Positions 1-11,019 of a DNA stretch of 64,000 nt are shown here, one piece after another. The position numbers were made by a program, and so were the translations under genes. Origin of the DNA: Roseovarius autotrophicus (lineage in GTDB: Bacteria > Pseudomonadota > Alphaproteobacteria > Rhodobacterales > Rhodobacteraceae). The first letter of the stretch is position 1. Every line of letters starts with the position of its first letter. The notes below the pieces were generated by a model that saw only the letters and a list, made by a program, of their open reading frames with translations, was not told the DNA's origin and ran no database searches. Location: positions 248,001 through 312,000 of the forward strand of contig NZ_JAGQDH010000001.1 in assembly GCF_018069895.1 (NCBI RefSeq), in the 5' to 3' direction.

Positions 1-439
<439 letters not shown>

Positions 440-443
<4 letters not shown>

Positions 444-853
444 GGCCGCTGCCCCAGACAGCGCAGCGCATGGGCCAGATCGCGGCGCAGGTCGTCGAAG
501 GGGCGCAGGGCGGTCGCATCAGCGCGCCCGATGAGCACATAATCCCATCCCGGCTGCCCCCCATCCGGCAAAAGCTCGCGCGCGATCGCGCGCAGCCGGC
601 GTTTGGCGCGGTTGCGGGTAACGGCATTACCGACCTTCTTCGAGCAGGTAAAGCCCACCCGGATCAACGGGTTACCGTCACCCCGGTCGCGCCCCTGCAC
701 CATCATCGTGCCGGTGCCCTGTCGCAGACCGCGCGCGGTGGCAAGGAAATCGGCACGCGCGCGCATCACCTCGATCCGGGGCACGCAAGCAGACACCGCC
801 GGGGGCGTAATCCCTGCCTTGCAGTCAGGGGCCTCCGGCGGCGTCGAAATCAT
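440..853 (-). CDS. rnpA: Ribonuclease P protein component
   Basis: Protein subunit of RNase P, which binds the catalytic RNA and helps remove 5' leaders from pre-tRNA. The diagnostic RNR region is present ([16 protein letters not shown], about residues 75-90 of the longest frame), preceded by the [10 protein letters not shown] strand. It sits directly after rpmH, as in nearly all bacteria. The start is uncertain: I chose the ATG at 851-853 (137 aa); a TTG lies six bases upstream, and an internal ATG preceded by GAGGTG would give a shorter form starting MRARADF. No strong ribosome-binding site precedes the chosen ATG. Confidence 0.93.
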
Positions 854-869
854 CAGCAAAAGCTGGCGC

Positions 870-1004
870 TTACGCGCTCAGCACCTTGCGGCCACGGGCG
901 CGGCGGGCATTGAGAATCTTGCGGCCGCCCTTGGTGGCCATGCGCGCGCGGAACCCGTGACGGTGCTTGCGCACGAGGTTCGAGGGTTGAAAGGTGCGTT
1001 TCAT
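870..1004 (-). CDS. rpmH: 50S ribosomal protein L34
   Basis: A 44-residue basic protein starting [19 protein letters not shown] and ending in GRKVLSA, a full-length match to bacterial L34, a component of the large ribosomal subunit. It is the first gene of the rpmH-rnpA-yidD group and is read from a promoter at 1077-1105. The ATG is at 1002-1004 and the TAA at 870-872. It is short enough to be missed by length-filtered gene callers, and an overlapping longer frame in another register here is spurious. Confidence 0.97.
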   Translation of the reverse strand: MKRTFQPSNLVRKHRHGFRARMATKGGRKILNARRARGRKVLSA

Positions 1005-1076
1005 CGCTCCGTCTCCGGTCTTGGGCGGGCGGCGGTCGCTGGAATCGCGCCCTGCCCGAATTCATCTGAAGCCCGG

Positions 1077-1105
1077 TCTATAGAGAGGGCGCGCGGCCAA
1101 GTCAA
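1077..1105 (-). promoter_or_regulatory. Sigma70-type promoter for rpmH-rnpA-yidD
   Basis: On the minus strand, TTGACT (-35, 1100-1105) and TATAGA (-10, 1077-1082) are separated by exactly 17 nt. This would start transcription roughly 65-70 nt upstream of the rpmH ATG. Position and match to the sigma70 consensus make this one of the best promoters in the window. Confidence 0.75.
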
Positions 1106-1262
1106 ACCCCCTGCCCGGCCTTTTGCGACAATTTCCGCGCGGCATGGACATGTTACAGGAATGCGCCCCGGCCTCACCCGTGATCACCCCCTCGTGAGGC
1201 CACTGGCAAGCCTGCTCGCGACCGTGCATCTAGGAGCGGTGACAGCCAGAACCGGGGACGCC

Positions 1263-2012
1263 ATGGACCAGAGCACCACACCCACGCCCGCGCCCGCGCG
1301 GCGCAAGACCGGCCTCATGCGGCACCTGCCGCTGGCGGTCATCCTCATCGTCGCGGTGATCGGGGCGGTGACGCTGCGGGACCATATCACCTTCGACACG
1401 CTGCGCGACAACCGCGAGGCGCTGCTGGCGTTTCGCAACGACAATATCATGCTGATGGCACTGGCCTTCATCGCCACATATATCCTGATCGTCGCCTTCT
1501 CGCTGCCGGGTGCGGCGGTGGCCTCGGTCACGGGCGGATTTCTCTTTGGCCTGACACTCGGCACGGCGCTCAACGTGACGGCGGCCTCGCTCGGGGCCAT
1601 CGTGATCTTTCTGGCTGCCCGCTGGGGGCTGGGGCGCACGCTGGCGGCGAAGATCGAGACCACCGACGGCACACTCAAGCGGCTCAAGCAGGGGCTGCAC
1701 GATAACGAAATCAGCGTGCTGTTCCTGATGCGCCTGGTGCCTGCGGTGCCGTTCTTCGTGGCGAACCTGCTGCCCGCTCTGGTGGGGGTGCGATTTGTGA
1801 ATTTTGCCTTCACCACCGTTCTGGGGATCATTCCGGGCGGGATCGTCTATACATGGATCGGCGTGGGTCTGGGCGAGGTGTTCGACCGGGGCGAGAGCCC
1901 CGATCTTTCCCTCCTTTGGGAACCGCAGATCATCGGCCCCATCCTCGGGTTGGCGGCGCTTGCGGCGCTGCCGATGGCGATCAAGTATTTTCGCGGTAAA
2001 AAGGACGTTTAA
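1263..2012 (+). CDS. TVP38/TMEM64 family membrane protein
   Basis: A 249-residue polytopic inner-membrane protein of the DedA-like TVP38/TMEM64 (SNARE-associated, PF09335) family. It has an N-terminal transmembrane helix after a proline/arginine-rich cytoplasmic tail, the family segment FSLPGAAVASVTGGFLFG, and the second conserved region LFLMRLVPAVPFFVANLLPA, followed by further helices. I chose the ATG at 1263 because GGGGAC precedes it and the upstream in-frame extension is not membrane-like. The stop is 2 nt before the next gene, so the two are co-transcribed; such proteins are commonly paired with a flavin disulfide reductase-like partner. The transported substrate is not known. Confidence 0.85.
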   Translation: MDQSTTPTPAPARRKTGLMRHLPLAVILIVAVIGAVTLRDHITFDTLRDNREALLAFRNDNIMLMALAFIATYILIVAFSLPGAAVASVTGGFLFGLTLGTALNVTAASLGAIVIFLAARWGLGRTLAAKIETTDGTLKRLKQGLHDNEISVLFLMRLVPAVPFFVANLLPALVGVRFVNFAFTTVLGIIPGGIVYTWIGVGLGEVFDRGESPDLSLLWEPQIIGPILGLAALAALPMAIKYFRGKKDV

Positions 2013-2014
2013 TC

Positions 2015-3433
2015 ATGCAGAAACTGAATGCGGATGTGCTGGTCATCGGGGCCGGCTCGGGCGGGCTGTCCGTCGCGGCGGGCGCGGTGCAGATGGGCGC
2101 AAGCGTCATCCTGCTCGAAGGCCACAAGATGGGCGGCGACTGCCTCAATTTCGGTTGCGTGCCATCGAAAGCCCTGATCGCAAGCGGCAAGGCGGCCCAT
2201 GCGCAGGCCCATGCCGCACAATATGGCGTGACCGATGTGACGCCACAGGTGGATTATGCCGCCGCCAAGGATCATGTGGCGGGCGTCATCGCGCAGATTG
2301 CACCGGTGGACAGCCAGGAGCGGTTCGAGGGTCTGGGCGTGCGGGTGATCCGCGAATTCGGCACCTTCATTTCGCCCACCGAGGTCAAGGCGGGCGATCA
2401 CCTCATCACCGCGCGGCGCGTAATCATCGCTACCGGCTCTTCCCCGCTGGTGCCGCCGATCCCCGGCCTCGACACCGTGCCATACGAGACCAACGAGACG
2501 CTTTTCGACCTGCGCGAGCGGCCCGATCACCTGCTGATCATCGGCGGCGGCCCCATCGGCATGGAGATGGCGCAGGCGCATCGGCGTCTGGGCTGTGCCG
2601 TCACGGTGATCGAAGGGGCCAAGGTTCTGGGGCAGGACGATCCCGAGATGGTGCAGGTGGTGCGCGACCGTTTTGCCGAGGAGGGAATCGAGATCGCCGA
2701 GGACGCCATGGCCGACGAGATCAGGGGCAAGGCCGGTGCGATCGAGGTCGCGGCAAAGGACGGGCGCGTCTTCCGTGGCTCGCACCTGCTCATGGCGGTT
2801 GGGCGGCGTGCCAATACCGACCGGCTCGACCTCGAGGCGGCAGGGATCGAGACCACGCGGCGCGGGATCAAGGTGAATGCCTCCATGCGCACCACCAACC
2901 GGCGCGTCTATGCCATCGGCGACGTGGCGGGGGGGCTGCAGTTCACTCATGTGGCCGGTTATCAGGCGGGGTTGATCATCCGGCAGGCCGTGCTTGGCCT
3001 GCCCGCGAAGATGCGCACCGACCATATCCCCTGGGCCACCTATACCGACCCGGAACTGGCGCAGGTCGGCCTGACCGAGGCGCAAGCCAGGGAGGAACAC
3101 GGCGGCAATCTCAAGGTGGTGCGCTTTCCCTACAGCCACAACGACCGTGCCATCGCCGAGCGCAAGACCGATGGCCTCATCAAGGTCATGGTGGTGCGCG
3201 GGCGCCCCGTGGGCGTGTCGATCGCCGGGGCGCAGGCGGGCGAGTTGATCAACCTCTGGGCCTTCATCCTCGCCAACCGGCTCGGAATGAAGCATGTGGC
3301 GAACATGGTTGCGCCCTACCCCACCATGGGAGAGATCAACAAGCGCGCGGCGGGGGCATATTTCTCGCCAAAGCTGTTTGATAACCCTATGGTGAAACGG
3401 GTGGTCAGGCTCGTGCAACGCTGGCTGCCCTGA
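2015..3433 (+). CDS. FAD-dependent pyridine nucleotide-disulfide oxidoreductase (MerA/Lpd-like)
   Basis: A 472-residue class I flavin disulfide reductase. The FAD-binding GAGSGG is at residues 12-17, the redox pair Cys43/Cys48 lies in GGDCLNFGCVPSK, a second Rossmann motif (IIGGGPIGMEMA) follows near residue 175, and the AIGDVAGG motif is present. There is no N-terminal heavy-metal-binding domain, so it is not a classical mercuric reductase. The C-terminal region reads VAPYPTMGE where dihydrolipoamide dehydrogenases have a catalytic His (HAHPT), so the acid-base His is a Tyr here. It starts 2 nt after the TVP38 gene and probably acts with it. The substrate cannot be deduced from sequence. Confidence 0.85.
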   Translation: MQKLNADVLVIGAGSGGLSVAAGAVQMGASVILLEGHKMGGDCLNFGCVPSKALIASGKAAHAQAHAAQYGVTDVTPQVDYAAAKDHVAGVIAQIAPVDSQERFEGLGVRVIREFGTFISPTEVKAGDHLITARRVIIATGSSPLVPPIPGLDTVPYETNETLFDLRERPDHLLIIGGGPIGMEMAQAHRRLGCAVTVIEGAKVLGQDDPEMVQVVRDRFAEEGIEIAEDAMADEIRGKAGAIEVAAKDGRVFRGSHLLMAVGRRANTDRLDLEAAGIETTRRGIKVNASMRTTNRRVYAIGDVAGGLQFTHVAGYQAGLIIRQAVLGLPAKMRTDHIPWATYTDPELAQVGLTEAQAREEHGGNLKVVRFPYSHNDRAIAERKTDGLIKVMVVRGRPVGVSIAGAQAGELINLWAFILANRLGMKHVANMVAPYPTMGEINKRAAGAYFSPKLFDNPMVKRVVRLVQRWLP

Positions 3434-3453
3434 ACCGGGACGGGAGGGCGCGC

Positions 3454-4845
3454 GTGTTCAGATCGCTATCAGGACGCTTCCTGATCCTCACGGCCATCTT
3501 CGTGATGCTGGCCGAAGTGCTGATATTCGTGCCCTCCATCGCACGGTTTCGCGAACAGTTCCTGCTCGATCGGCTGGAACGGTCGCAGATTGCTTCTCTC
3601 GTGCTGTTGGCCGAGGGCGAGATGACGCCCGATCTTCAGGACGAGCTCTTGCGCAATGCCGAGGTGTTCAACGTGGTGTTGCGTCGCGACGAGGCGCGCC
3701 AGCTTGTCCTGAGCTCGCCCGTGCCGGCACCGGTCACGCAAAGTTTCGATCTGCGAAACGCGCCCGCGCTCACCCTCATTCGTGACGCCATGCGCAGGCT
3801 TGCAACCCCCGAACCAGAGGTGATCCGCGTCATCGGCCAGCCGGTGCGCATGGGGGGGCTGCTGATCGAGGTAACGCTTGAAACCTCGGGGCTTCGCACG
3901 GCCATGATCGATTACGGCCTGCGCATCCTGTGGCTGTCGTTGGTCATCTCGATCTTCACCGCCACGCTGCTGTTCTGGGTGGTGCAGTGCTTTCTCGTGC
4001 GCCCGATCCGGCGGGTGGTGGGCAACATGCAGGCTTATGCCGCCAATCCCGAAGACGCCCGTCTGGTGATGAAACCGGCCTCCAGCATCACCGAACTGCG
4101 CGAAGCCGAGGAAACCTTGCAGACGCTCCAGACCCAGTTGACCGGTGCGCTCAAGCAGAAGGAACACCTGGCGCAGCTTGGTGGCGCGGTGGCCAAGGTC
4201 AGCCACGATCTGCGCAACATCCTGACCTCGGCGCAGCTTTTCACCGACCGCATCGAGATGAGCGAGGATCCCGGCGTCAAGCGGATGGCGCCGAAGCTGG
4301 TCAACTCGCTCACGCGTGCGGTGCATCTGTGCGAATCGACACTGGCCTATGGCAAGGCCGAAGAACCCGCGCCGACGCTCGCGCGCCACCGGCTGCGCGA
4401 ACTGGTCGCCGATGTGATCGACAGCGAGCGTCTGGCGGTCGAGGGCCATGAGGTGCGCCTTGTCAACGCCGTGCCCAGCGACCTCGTGCTTCTGGCCGAC
4501 GGCGAGCAGCTTTACCGCGTTCTGGCCAATCTCGTGCGCAATGCACGGCAGGCCATCATGCGAAACGGCGCCGTTGGCGAGATCACCATCATGGCGGCCG
4601 AAGACGCGAACGAATGGATCATCCGCGTGCGCGACACCGGCCCCGGCCTGCCGCCCAAGGCACGCGAGCACCTGTTCAAGCCGTTTCAGGGCGGTGTCAG
4701 CAAGGGCGGCACCGGGCTTGGCCTGACCATCGCCGCCGAACTGATGCGTGGTCATGGCGGCAGGCTGATGCTGGAGCAAAGCAACGAAGGCGGCACCTCG
4801 TTCTGCATCACCCTGCCCAAGGGAAATTTCGGCAAGCCATCATAA
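3454..4845 (+). CDS. Sensor histidine kinase
   Basis: A 463-residue membrane sensor kinase. Transmembrane helices at about residues 8-28 and 155-180 flank a periplasmic domain of about 125 residues; a HAMP-like linker follows. The phosphoacceptor is His251 in VSHDLRN, the N box includes Asn363 in LVRNARQA, and nucleotide-binding glycine boxes are DTGPGLP (394-400) and GGTGLGL (418-424). The start is a GTG preceded by GGGAGGG. It follows the oxidoreductase by 20 nt and no response regulator is next to it, so its partner must be encoded elsewhere. The signal is unknown. Confidence 0.9.
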   Translation: MFRSLSGRFLILTAIFVMLAEVLIFVPSIARFREQFLLDRLERSQIASLVLLAEGEMTPDLQDELLRNAEVFNVVLRRDEARQLVLSSPVPAPVTQSFDLRNAPALTLIRDAMRRLATPEPEVIRVIGQPVRMGGLLIEVTLETSGLRTAMIDYGLRILWLSLVISIFTATLLFWVVQCFLVRPIRRVVGNMQAYAANPEDARLVMKPASSITELREAEETLQTLQTQLTGALKQKEHLAQLGGAVAKVSHDLRNILTSAQLFTDRIEMSEDPGVKRMAPKLVNSLTRAVHLCESTLAYGKAEEPAPTLARHRLRELVADVIDSERLAVEGHEVRLVNAVPSDLVLLADGEQLYRVLANLVRNARQAIMRNGAVGEITIMAAEDANEWIIRVRDTGPGLPPKAREHLFKPFQGGVSKGGTGLGLTIAAELMRGHGGRLMLEQSNEGGTSFCITLPKGNFGKPS

Positions 4846-4861
4846 ATCTGCCAACAGGCCC

Positions 4862-4890
4862 TTGCATTGCCCTGCCGCAAAGTCTAAACG
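4862..4890 (+). promoter_or_regulatory. Possible promoter for tRNA-Arg
   Basis: TTGCAT (4862-4867) and TAAACG (4885-4890) are spaced 17 nt and end 11 nt before the tRNA. Both hexamers are weak matches, so this is a position-based suggestion only. Confidence 0.35.
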
Positions 4891-4901
4891 CTGGCCTCAA
4901 C

Positions 4902-4978
4902 GGACCGATAGCTCAGCTGGATAGAGTACTTGACTACGAATCAAGGGGTCGGGGGTTCGAATCCTCCTCGGTCCGCCA
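4902..4978 (+). tRNA. tRNA-Arg (anticodon ACG)
   Basis: A complete cloverleaf: acceptor stem GGACCGA pairs with TCGGTCC, the anticodon stem CTTGA/TCAAG encloses the loop CTACGAA with anticodon ACG, the T arm contains GGTTCGAATCC, and G plus an encoded CCA end the gene. ACG is normally edited to ICG and reads CGU, CGC and CGA. It stands alone between the histidine kinase gene and a terminator at 5011-5033. Confidence 0.97.
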
Positions 4979-5010
4979 CTTGAAACCCACAAAATCAAAG
5001 GGTTACAGGA

Positions 5011-5033
5011 AGGCCGCGAAAGCGGCCCTTTTT
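5011..5033 (+). terminator. Rho-independent terminator after tRNA-Arg
   Basis: The stem GGCCGC / GCGGCC closes a GAAA tetraloop (5012-5027) and is followed by CTTTTT. It lies 34 nt beyond the tRNA 3' end and has the right polarity for it. Confidence 0.85.
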
Positions 5034-5087
5034 GTTTAACCCGTTGCGCGACAAACGGCACGCCATGACCGCGGCGCATCCGCAACG

Positions 5088-5116
5088 AAAAAGGGCCACC
5101 CCGAGGGCGGCCCTTT
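5088..5116 (-). terminator. Rho-independent terminator of rplM-rpsI
   Basis: On the minus strand AAAGGGCC (5109-5116) pairs with GGCCCTTT (5090-5097), with further pairing inside the loop, and a run of five T residues follows. It lies about 20 nt past the rpsI stop and faces the tRNA-Arg terminator across a short spacer. Confidence 0.85.
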
Positions 5117-5136
5117 CGCTGATCTGAGAAAGCGGC

Positions 5137-5625
5137 TCAGCGCTTGGAGAACTGGAAGCTGCGGCGTGCCTTGCGCTTGCCGAACTTCTTGCGCTCGACC
5201 ACGCGGCTGTCGCGGGTCAGGAAGCCTGCGGCCTTGAGCGCGCCGCGAAGGGACGGCTCATAAAGCTGAAGCGCCTTCGAGATGCCATGCTTGACCGCGC
5301 CGGCCTGGCCCGACAGGCCGCCGCCCTTGACGGTGGCCATCACGTCGAACTGGCCCTCGACGCCGGCCACGCTGAAGGGCTGGCGCAGGATCATCTGAAG
5401 CACCGGACGCGCGAAATAGGCTGTCATCTCCTTGCCGTTCACCGTGACCTTGCCCGAGCCGGGCTTGATCCAGACGCGGGCGACCGCGTCCTTGCGCTTG
5501 CCGGTGGCATAGGAACGGCCAAGCGCATCGCGCTCAGGCTCGCGCGGGGTGTCCATGGCAACCGCGACACTGGCACCGCCAGCCACCGCTTCGAGACCTT
5601 CGAGGGTTTTGATTGCGTCGCTCAT
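5137..5625 (-). CDS. rpsI: 30S ribosomal protein S9
   Basis: A 162-residue small-subunit protein. The core begins at about residue 37 ([18 protein letters not shown]) and ends in the basic [17 protein letters not shown] tail that reaches the decoding centre. An N-terminal extension of about 35 residues precedes the core, as in other alphaproteobacterial S9 proteins. Its ATG overlaps the rplM stop by one base (TGATG), which indicates translational coupling. Expected co-transcription with rplM from the promoter at 6158-6185. Confidence 0.97.
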   Translation of the reverse strand: MSDAIKTLEGLEAVAGGASVAVAMDTPREPERDALGRSYATGKRKDAVARVWIKPGSGKVTVNGKEMTAYFARPVLQMILRQPFSVAGVEGQFDVMATVKGGGLSGQAGAVKHGISKALQLYEPSLRGALKAAGFLTRDSRVVERKKFGKRKARRSFQFSKR

Positions 5626-6089
5626 CAGTAGGCCACCCGCGTATTCTTCTTGTTCATGGATTTGACATCGAGCACTTCGGGGCTCTGGGCCTCATGTGGG
5701 TGCTCGGCGCCGGCATAGACGCGCAGATGGGTCATCTGGGTTCGCGACAGGCGGTTGCCGGGCAGCATCCGCTTGACGGCCTGCATGACCACGCGCTCTG
5801 GGTGCTTGCCCTCGAGGATCTGGCCGGTGGTGCGGCTCTTGATCCCGCCGGGATGGCCAGTATGCCAGTAGTTGGGTTTCTCGCGCTTGTTTCCGGTCAA
5901 CTGCACCTTCTCGGCATTGATGACGATCACATTGTCACCCATGTCCATATGAGGGGTAAAGCTGGCCTTGTGCTTGCCGCGCAGGCGCATGGCGATGATC
6001 GAGGCGAGACGGCCCAGAACCACGCCTTCGGCGTCGATCAGGATCCATTTCTTCTCGATATCTGCCGGTTTTGCGGAAAACGTCTTCAT
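5625..6089 (-). CDS. rplM: 50S ribosomal protein L13
   Basis: A 154-residue large-subunit protein from [15 protein letters not shown] to the stop overlapping rpsI. Conserved stretches include [16 protein letters not shown], the [12 protein letters not shown] strand, YWHTGHPGG and the [14 protein letters not shown] helix. I place the start at the ATG at 6087-6089 because it is preceded by AAGG at suitable distance and matches the usual N-terminus; the frame stays open for 16 codons upstream, which look non-coding. First gene of the rplM-rpsI pair. Confidence 0.97.
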   Translation of the reverse strand: MKTFSAKPADIEKKWILIDAEGVVLGRLASIIAMRLRGKHKASFTPHMDMGDNVIVINAEKVQLTGNKREKPNYWHTGHPGGIKSRTTGQILEGKHPERVVMQAVKRMLPGNRLSRTQMTHLRVYAGAEHPHEAQSPEVLDVKSMNKKNTRVAY

Positions 6090-6157
6090 TTCGGGCAGAA
6101 CCTTGTTGTTGTTCCAGTGCAGTCCGATCAGGATCATCCCTGACCGATCATCGGCGG

Positions 6158-6185
6158 GTTATACGCGCTTGTCCCTGCAGGTCAA
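6158..6185 (-). promoter_or_regulatory. Sigma70-type promoter for rplM-rpsI
   Basis: Minus-strand TTGACC (6180-6185) and TATAAC (6158-6163) are separated by 16 nt, about 70 nt upstream of the rplM ATG. An unusually AT-rich patch (about 6190-6245) lies just upstream and could act as an UP-like element; that part is inference. Confidence 0.7.
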
Positions 6186-6313
6186 CGACGTTCTTTCTGA
6201 AATAATCTATCATAAACAATATCTTACAAATTAGGTATCAATATACCCCAAATTGGCCGCCACCTTGCCGCGCTCCGTCGGGCTGCGACATCCCGCAGAC
6301 CGTCAAGGCAGGT

Positions 6314-6398
6314 TGGTGCGGGTGGAGGGACTTGAACCCCCACGCCTTGCGGCGCCAGAACCTAAATCTGGTGCGTCTACCAGTTTCGCCACACCCGC
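6314..6398 (-). tRNA. tRNA-Leu (anticodon TAG)
   Basis: Type II tRNA with a long variable arm. The acceptor stem GCGGGTG pairs with CACCCGC, the D arm contains TGGTAGACGCA, the anticodon stem CCAGA/TCTGG encloses TTTAGGT (anticodon TAG, reads CUA/CUN), the T arm has GGTTCAAGTCC, and discriminator A plus encoded CCA end the gene. It is read on the minus strand towards rplM and forms a separate unit. Confidence 0.97.
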
Positions 6399-6508
6399 AC
6401 GGGCCGCGCCAGAGAGCACGATGCGGCCTGCCATAGCAAAGCGCGCGCGTGCTGGCGAGGGCAAAATATGCGGCGGTCCACCGCACAAAGGCGCAAAAAG
6501 GCACGACA

Positions 6509-6523
6509 TTAACCGGATGTTAA
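6509..6523. promoter_or_regulatory. CtrA-type binding site (TTAA-N7-TTAA)
   Basis: The sequence TTAACCGGATGTTAA is an exact TTAA-N7-TTAA match to the alphaproteobacterial CtrA consensus. It lies 46 nt upstream of the Hint-domain gene, with CATAAT (6524-6529) directly after it as a possible -10 element. It is also a perfect inverted repeat (TTAAC/GTTAA), so another regulator is possible. I found no second site of this form in the intergenic regions I read. Confidence 0.55.
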
Positions 6524-6568
6524 CATAATCTGCACCAAAGAAGAGGCAGTAACAGAGCGAGACACGCC

Positions 6569-7042
6569 ATGAAACCGGATACGGTCGGGCGTCCGGGCGG
6601 CGGCAGCGCCGTTCTCGACCCCTTGCAGGAGGCCGGCCTTTGGACCGGCGGCATCATTCTGACCCTTGATGGCGAGCGGCGGACCGAGGATCTGCGCGCA
6701 GGCGATCGGATCGTGACGCGCGATGCGGGCATGGCGGTGTTGCGCGGAATCGTGCGGCGGCGGGCACGCGCGGCGCTGGTGCGCATTCGTGCCGGATCGC
6801 TCGGGCATACGCGGCCCGAGCGCGACGTTATCCTGCCCGCAGGCCAGCCGATCCTCGTGCGCGACTGGCGCGCCCGGGCGCTTTTTGGTGCCGATCACGC
6901 GATAGTGCCCGCCGCACGGCTGGTGGATGGCGAGTTTGTCACCCTTACAGGCTTGGCCGAGGTCGATCTCTGGCGGCTCGATTTCGACCGCCCGCATATC
7001 CTCTATCTCGACGGGCTCGAGGTGGCGAGCGCCGCGCGCTGA
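6569..7042 (+). CDS. Hint (Hedgehog/intein) domain protein, apparently without catalytic residues
   Basis: A 157-residue protein whose middle resembles Hint_2 domains of Rhodobacteraceae: IILTLDGERRTEDLRAGDRI at about 29-48 followed by VTRDAG and a beta-rich remainder. The canonical domain begins with a nucleophilic Cys (typically CFTPGT); here that position reads LWTGG without Cys, and the usual SPQHR-like segment reads PAGQP, so the His is also missing. There is no Cys in the protein, no signal peptide and no membrane segment. Autoprocessing therefore looks impossible. It stands alone behind a CtrA-type site, convergent with acnA. The function is unknown. Confidence 0.65.
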   Translation: MKPDTVGRPGGGSAVLDPLQEAGLWTGGIILTLDGERRTEDLRAGDRIVTRDAGMAVLRGIVRRRARAALVRIRAGSLGHTRPERDVILPAGQPILVRDWRARALFGADHAIVPAARLVDGEFVTLTGLAEVDLWRLDFDRPHILYLDGLEVASAAR

Positions 7043-7115
7043 GGGCGGTGTGGCCACTGCCCTGCACGGACACGGCAGGAGATCGCCCGGTCAACCCGGA
7101 CGATGACGGGGTGCC

Positions 7116-7141
7116 GGGGGCCGGGGCTGTGCCCGCCCCCC
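7116..7141. terminator. GC-rich hairpin between convergent Hint and acnA genes
   Basis: GGGGG (7116-7120) pairs with CCCCC, and inner GGGC with GCCC, around a short loop. It sits between two converging genes and could end transcription from both sides, but there is no T run, so an intrinsic terminator is not certain. Confidence 0.4.
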
Positions 7142-7154
7142 GAGCGTCAGCGGA

Positions 7155-9902
<2,748 letters not shown>

Positions 9903-9992
9903 GGGGTGCCGTCCTTTCATGGTCAGGTCTGGATGACTTTTGCCCCGCTTCTGACCGATATTCCGCGCCCGATCAAGAGGCGCTCGGCGCTT

Positions 9993-10012
9993 TTGTATAC
10001 TGTTGCACACAA
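9993..10012. promoter_or_regulatory. Inverted-repeat operator candidate upstream of acnA
   Basis: TTGTATAC and GCACACAA are imperfect inverted arms (6 of 8 positions match) spaced by TGTT, 91 nt upstream of acnA. The embedded 11-mer ATACTGTTGCA (9997-10007) recurs upstream of mccB at 55965-55975 in the same orientation relative to the gene. The cognate regulator is not known. Confidence 0.4.
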
Positions 10013-10131
10013 TTTGATCTCCATTTCAGCATTCACATATCGTCTCGCGAAACCTTGAGTTGGCATCGCGCGCCTCAACGCCTAGGTTCAAAGGGTCAGA
10101 TCAACAGGCCGATGCGTCAGGACCGCCCTAC

Positions 10132-10833
10132 ATGAAACACGTGATTGCCAGCCTTCTTACCGGGGCCACACTGCTTTACGGCCCCGCCGGGGCCGGCGAG
10201 CGCCCCGTCGTGATAGAGCTTTTCACTTCGCAGGGCTGCGCCTCCTGCCCGCCCGCCGACGAATTCTTCCAGAGCCTGGCCGCGCGCGAGGATGTGCTCG
10301 CGCTGTCGCTGCATGTTGATTACTGGGATTACATTGGCTGGGAAGATACATTCGCCAGCCCCGCTCACACCGCCCGCCAACGCGGCTATGCAAGCGCGGG
10401 CGGGCGCAAGATGGTCTACACCCCGCAGATGATCATAAACGGCACCGATCACGTCGTGGGCACCCGGTTCCGCGACGTGACCGCGCTGATCGACAAGCAC
10501 CGCGAGGCGGGCGCGAACGGGCTGTCGGTCGATGTCATCCGCAACGGTGCAACGCTGCATCTTGCGGCCGGATCAGAGGCCCCCCGCGCCATGCCGCTCA
10601 TCGTGCAGCTTGCCCGCTACCTGCCAGAGGAAACCGTCGAGATCGTCCGGGGTGAAAACGAGGGGCGCACGATCACCTATGTCAACATCGTCACCGACCT
10701 GATCGAGGTGGCCGAATGGGACACGCTCGGACCGCTTGAATTGACGGTTGACTGGCCCGAGGGCGTGCCGGTGGCGGTGATCCTGCAATACCCCGATTTC
10801 GGCACCATCGAGGCCGTGGCGCATCTGCGCTGA
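10132..10833 (+). CDS. DUF1223 thioredoxin-like exported protein
   Basis: A 233-residue DUF1223 protein. The N-terminus MKHVIASLLTGATLL with GPAGAGE is a signal peptide. The mature part starts with VIELFTSQGCASCPPADEFF, giving a CxxC (Cys36, Cys39) in a thioredoxin-like fold, and continues with the family hallmarks HVDYWDYIGWEDTFASP, YTPQMIING and a C-terminal beta-rich part. A periplasmic thiol-redox role is plausible but unproven for this family. The ATG at 10132 is preferred because the signal peptide begins there and AGGA precedes it; an upstream in-frame extension looks non-coding. It is divergent from acnA. Confidence 0.85.
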   Translation: MKHVIASLLTGATLLYGPAGAGERPVVIELFTSQGCASCPPADEFFQSLAAREDVLALSLHVDYWDYIGWEDTFASPAHTARQRGYASAGGRKMVYTPQMIINGTDHVVGTRFRDVTALIDKHREAGANGLSVDVIRNGATLHLAAGSEAPRAMPLIVQLARYLPEETVEIVRGENEGRTITYVNIVTDLIEVAEWDTLGPLELTVDWPEGVPVAVILQYPDFGTIEAVAHLR

Positions 10834-10908
10834 GCGACGTGGCGAGCGGGCTGGTCTTCTTCTGACGCTCGGAACTCGGCCCCCGCGCGGAATCAAGGCC
10901 GAAGGCCG

Positions 10909-10949
10909 CTGCGCATCGCCGGGCCGCCCCCCGGCACGGCGATGCGCAG
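10909..10949. repeat. Long perfect palindrome between convergent genes
   Basis: A 13-bp arm CTGCGCATCGCCG (10909-10921) is exactly complementary to CGGCGATGCGCAG (10937-10949), and the 15-nt loop can itself pair through GGGCC/CCCGG-like segments. It lies between the converging DUF1223 and DUF1638 genes. It may act as a bidirectional terminator or be a REP-like element; no T run follows. Confidence 0.6.
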
Positions 10950-11019
10950 CTCGGTGACTACGTTCAACCGCCGCTTCTGGCCACAAGGCACCGTCCGCCC
11001 CCACCTTTGCGCACCCGGC

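Noticed and set aside
853-1065. Possible 70-residue protein overlapping rpmH
   Set aside because: It is L34 read in the wrong register; rpmH fits fully in the correct one.
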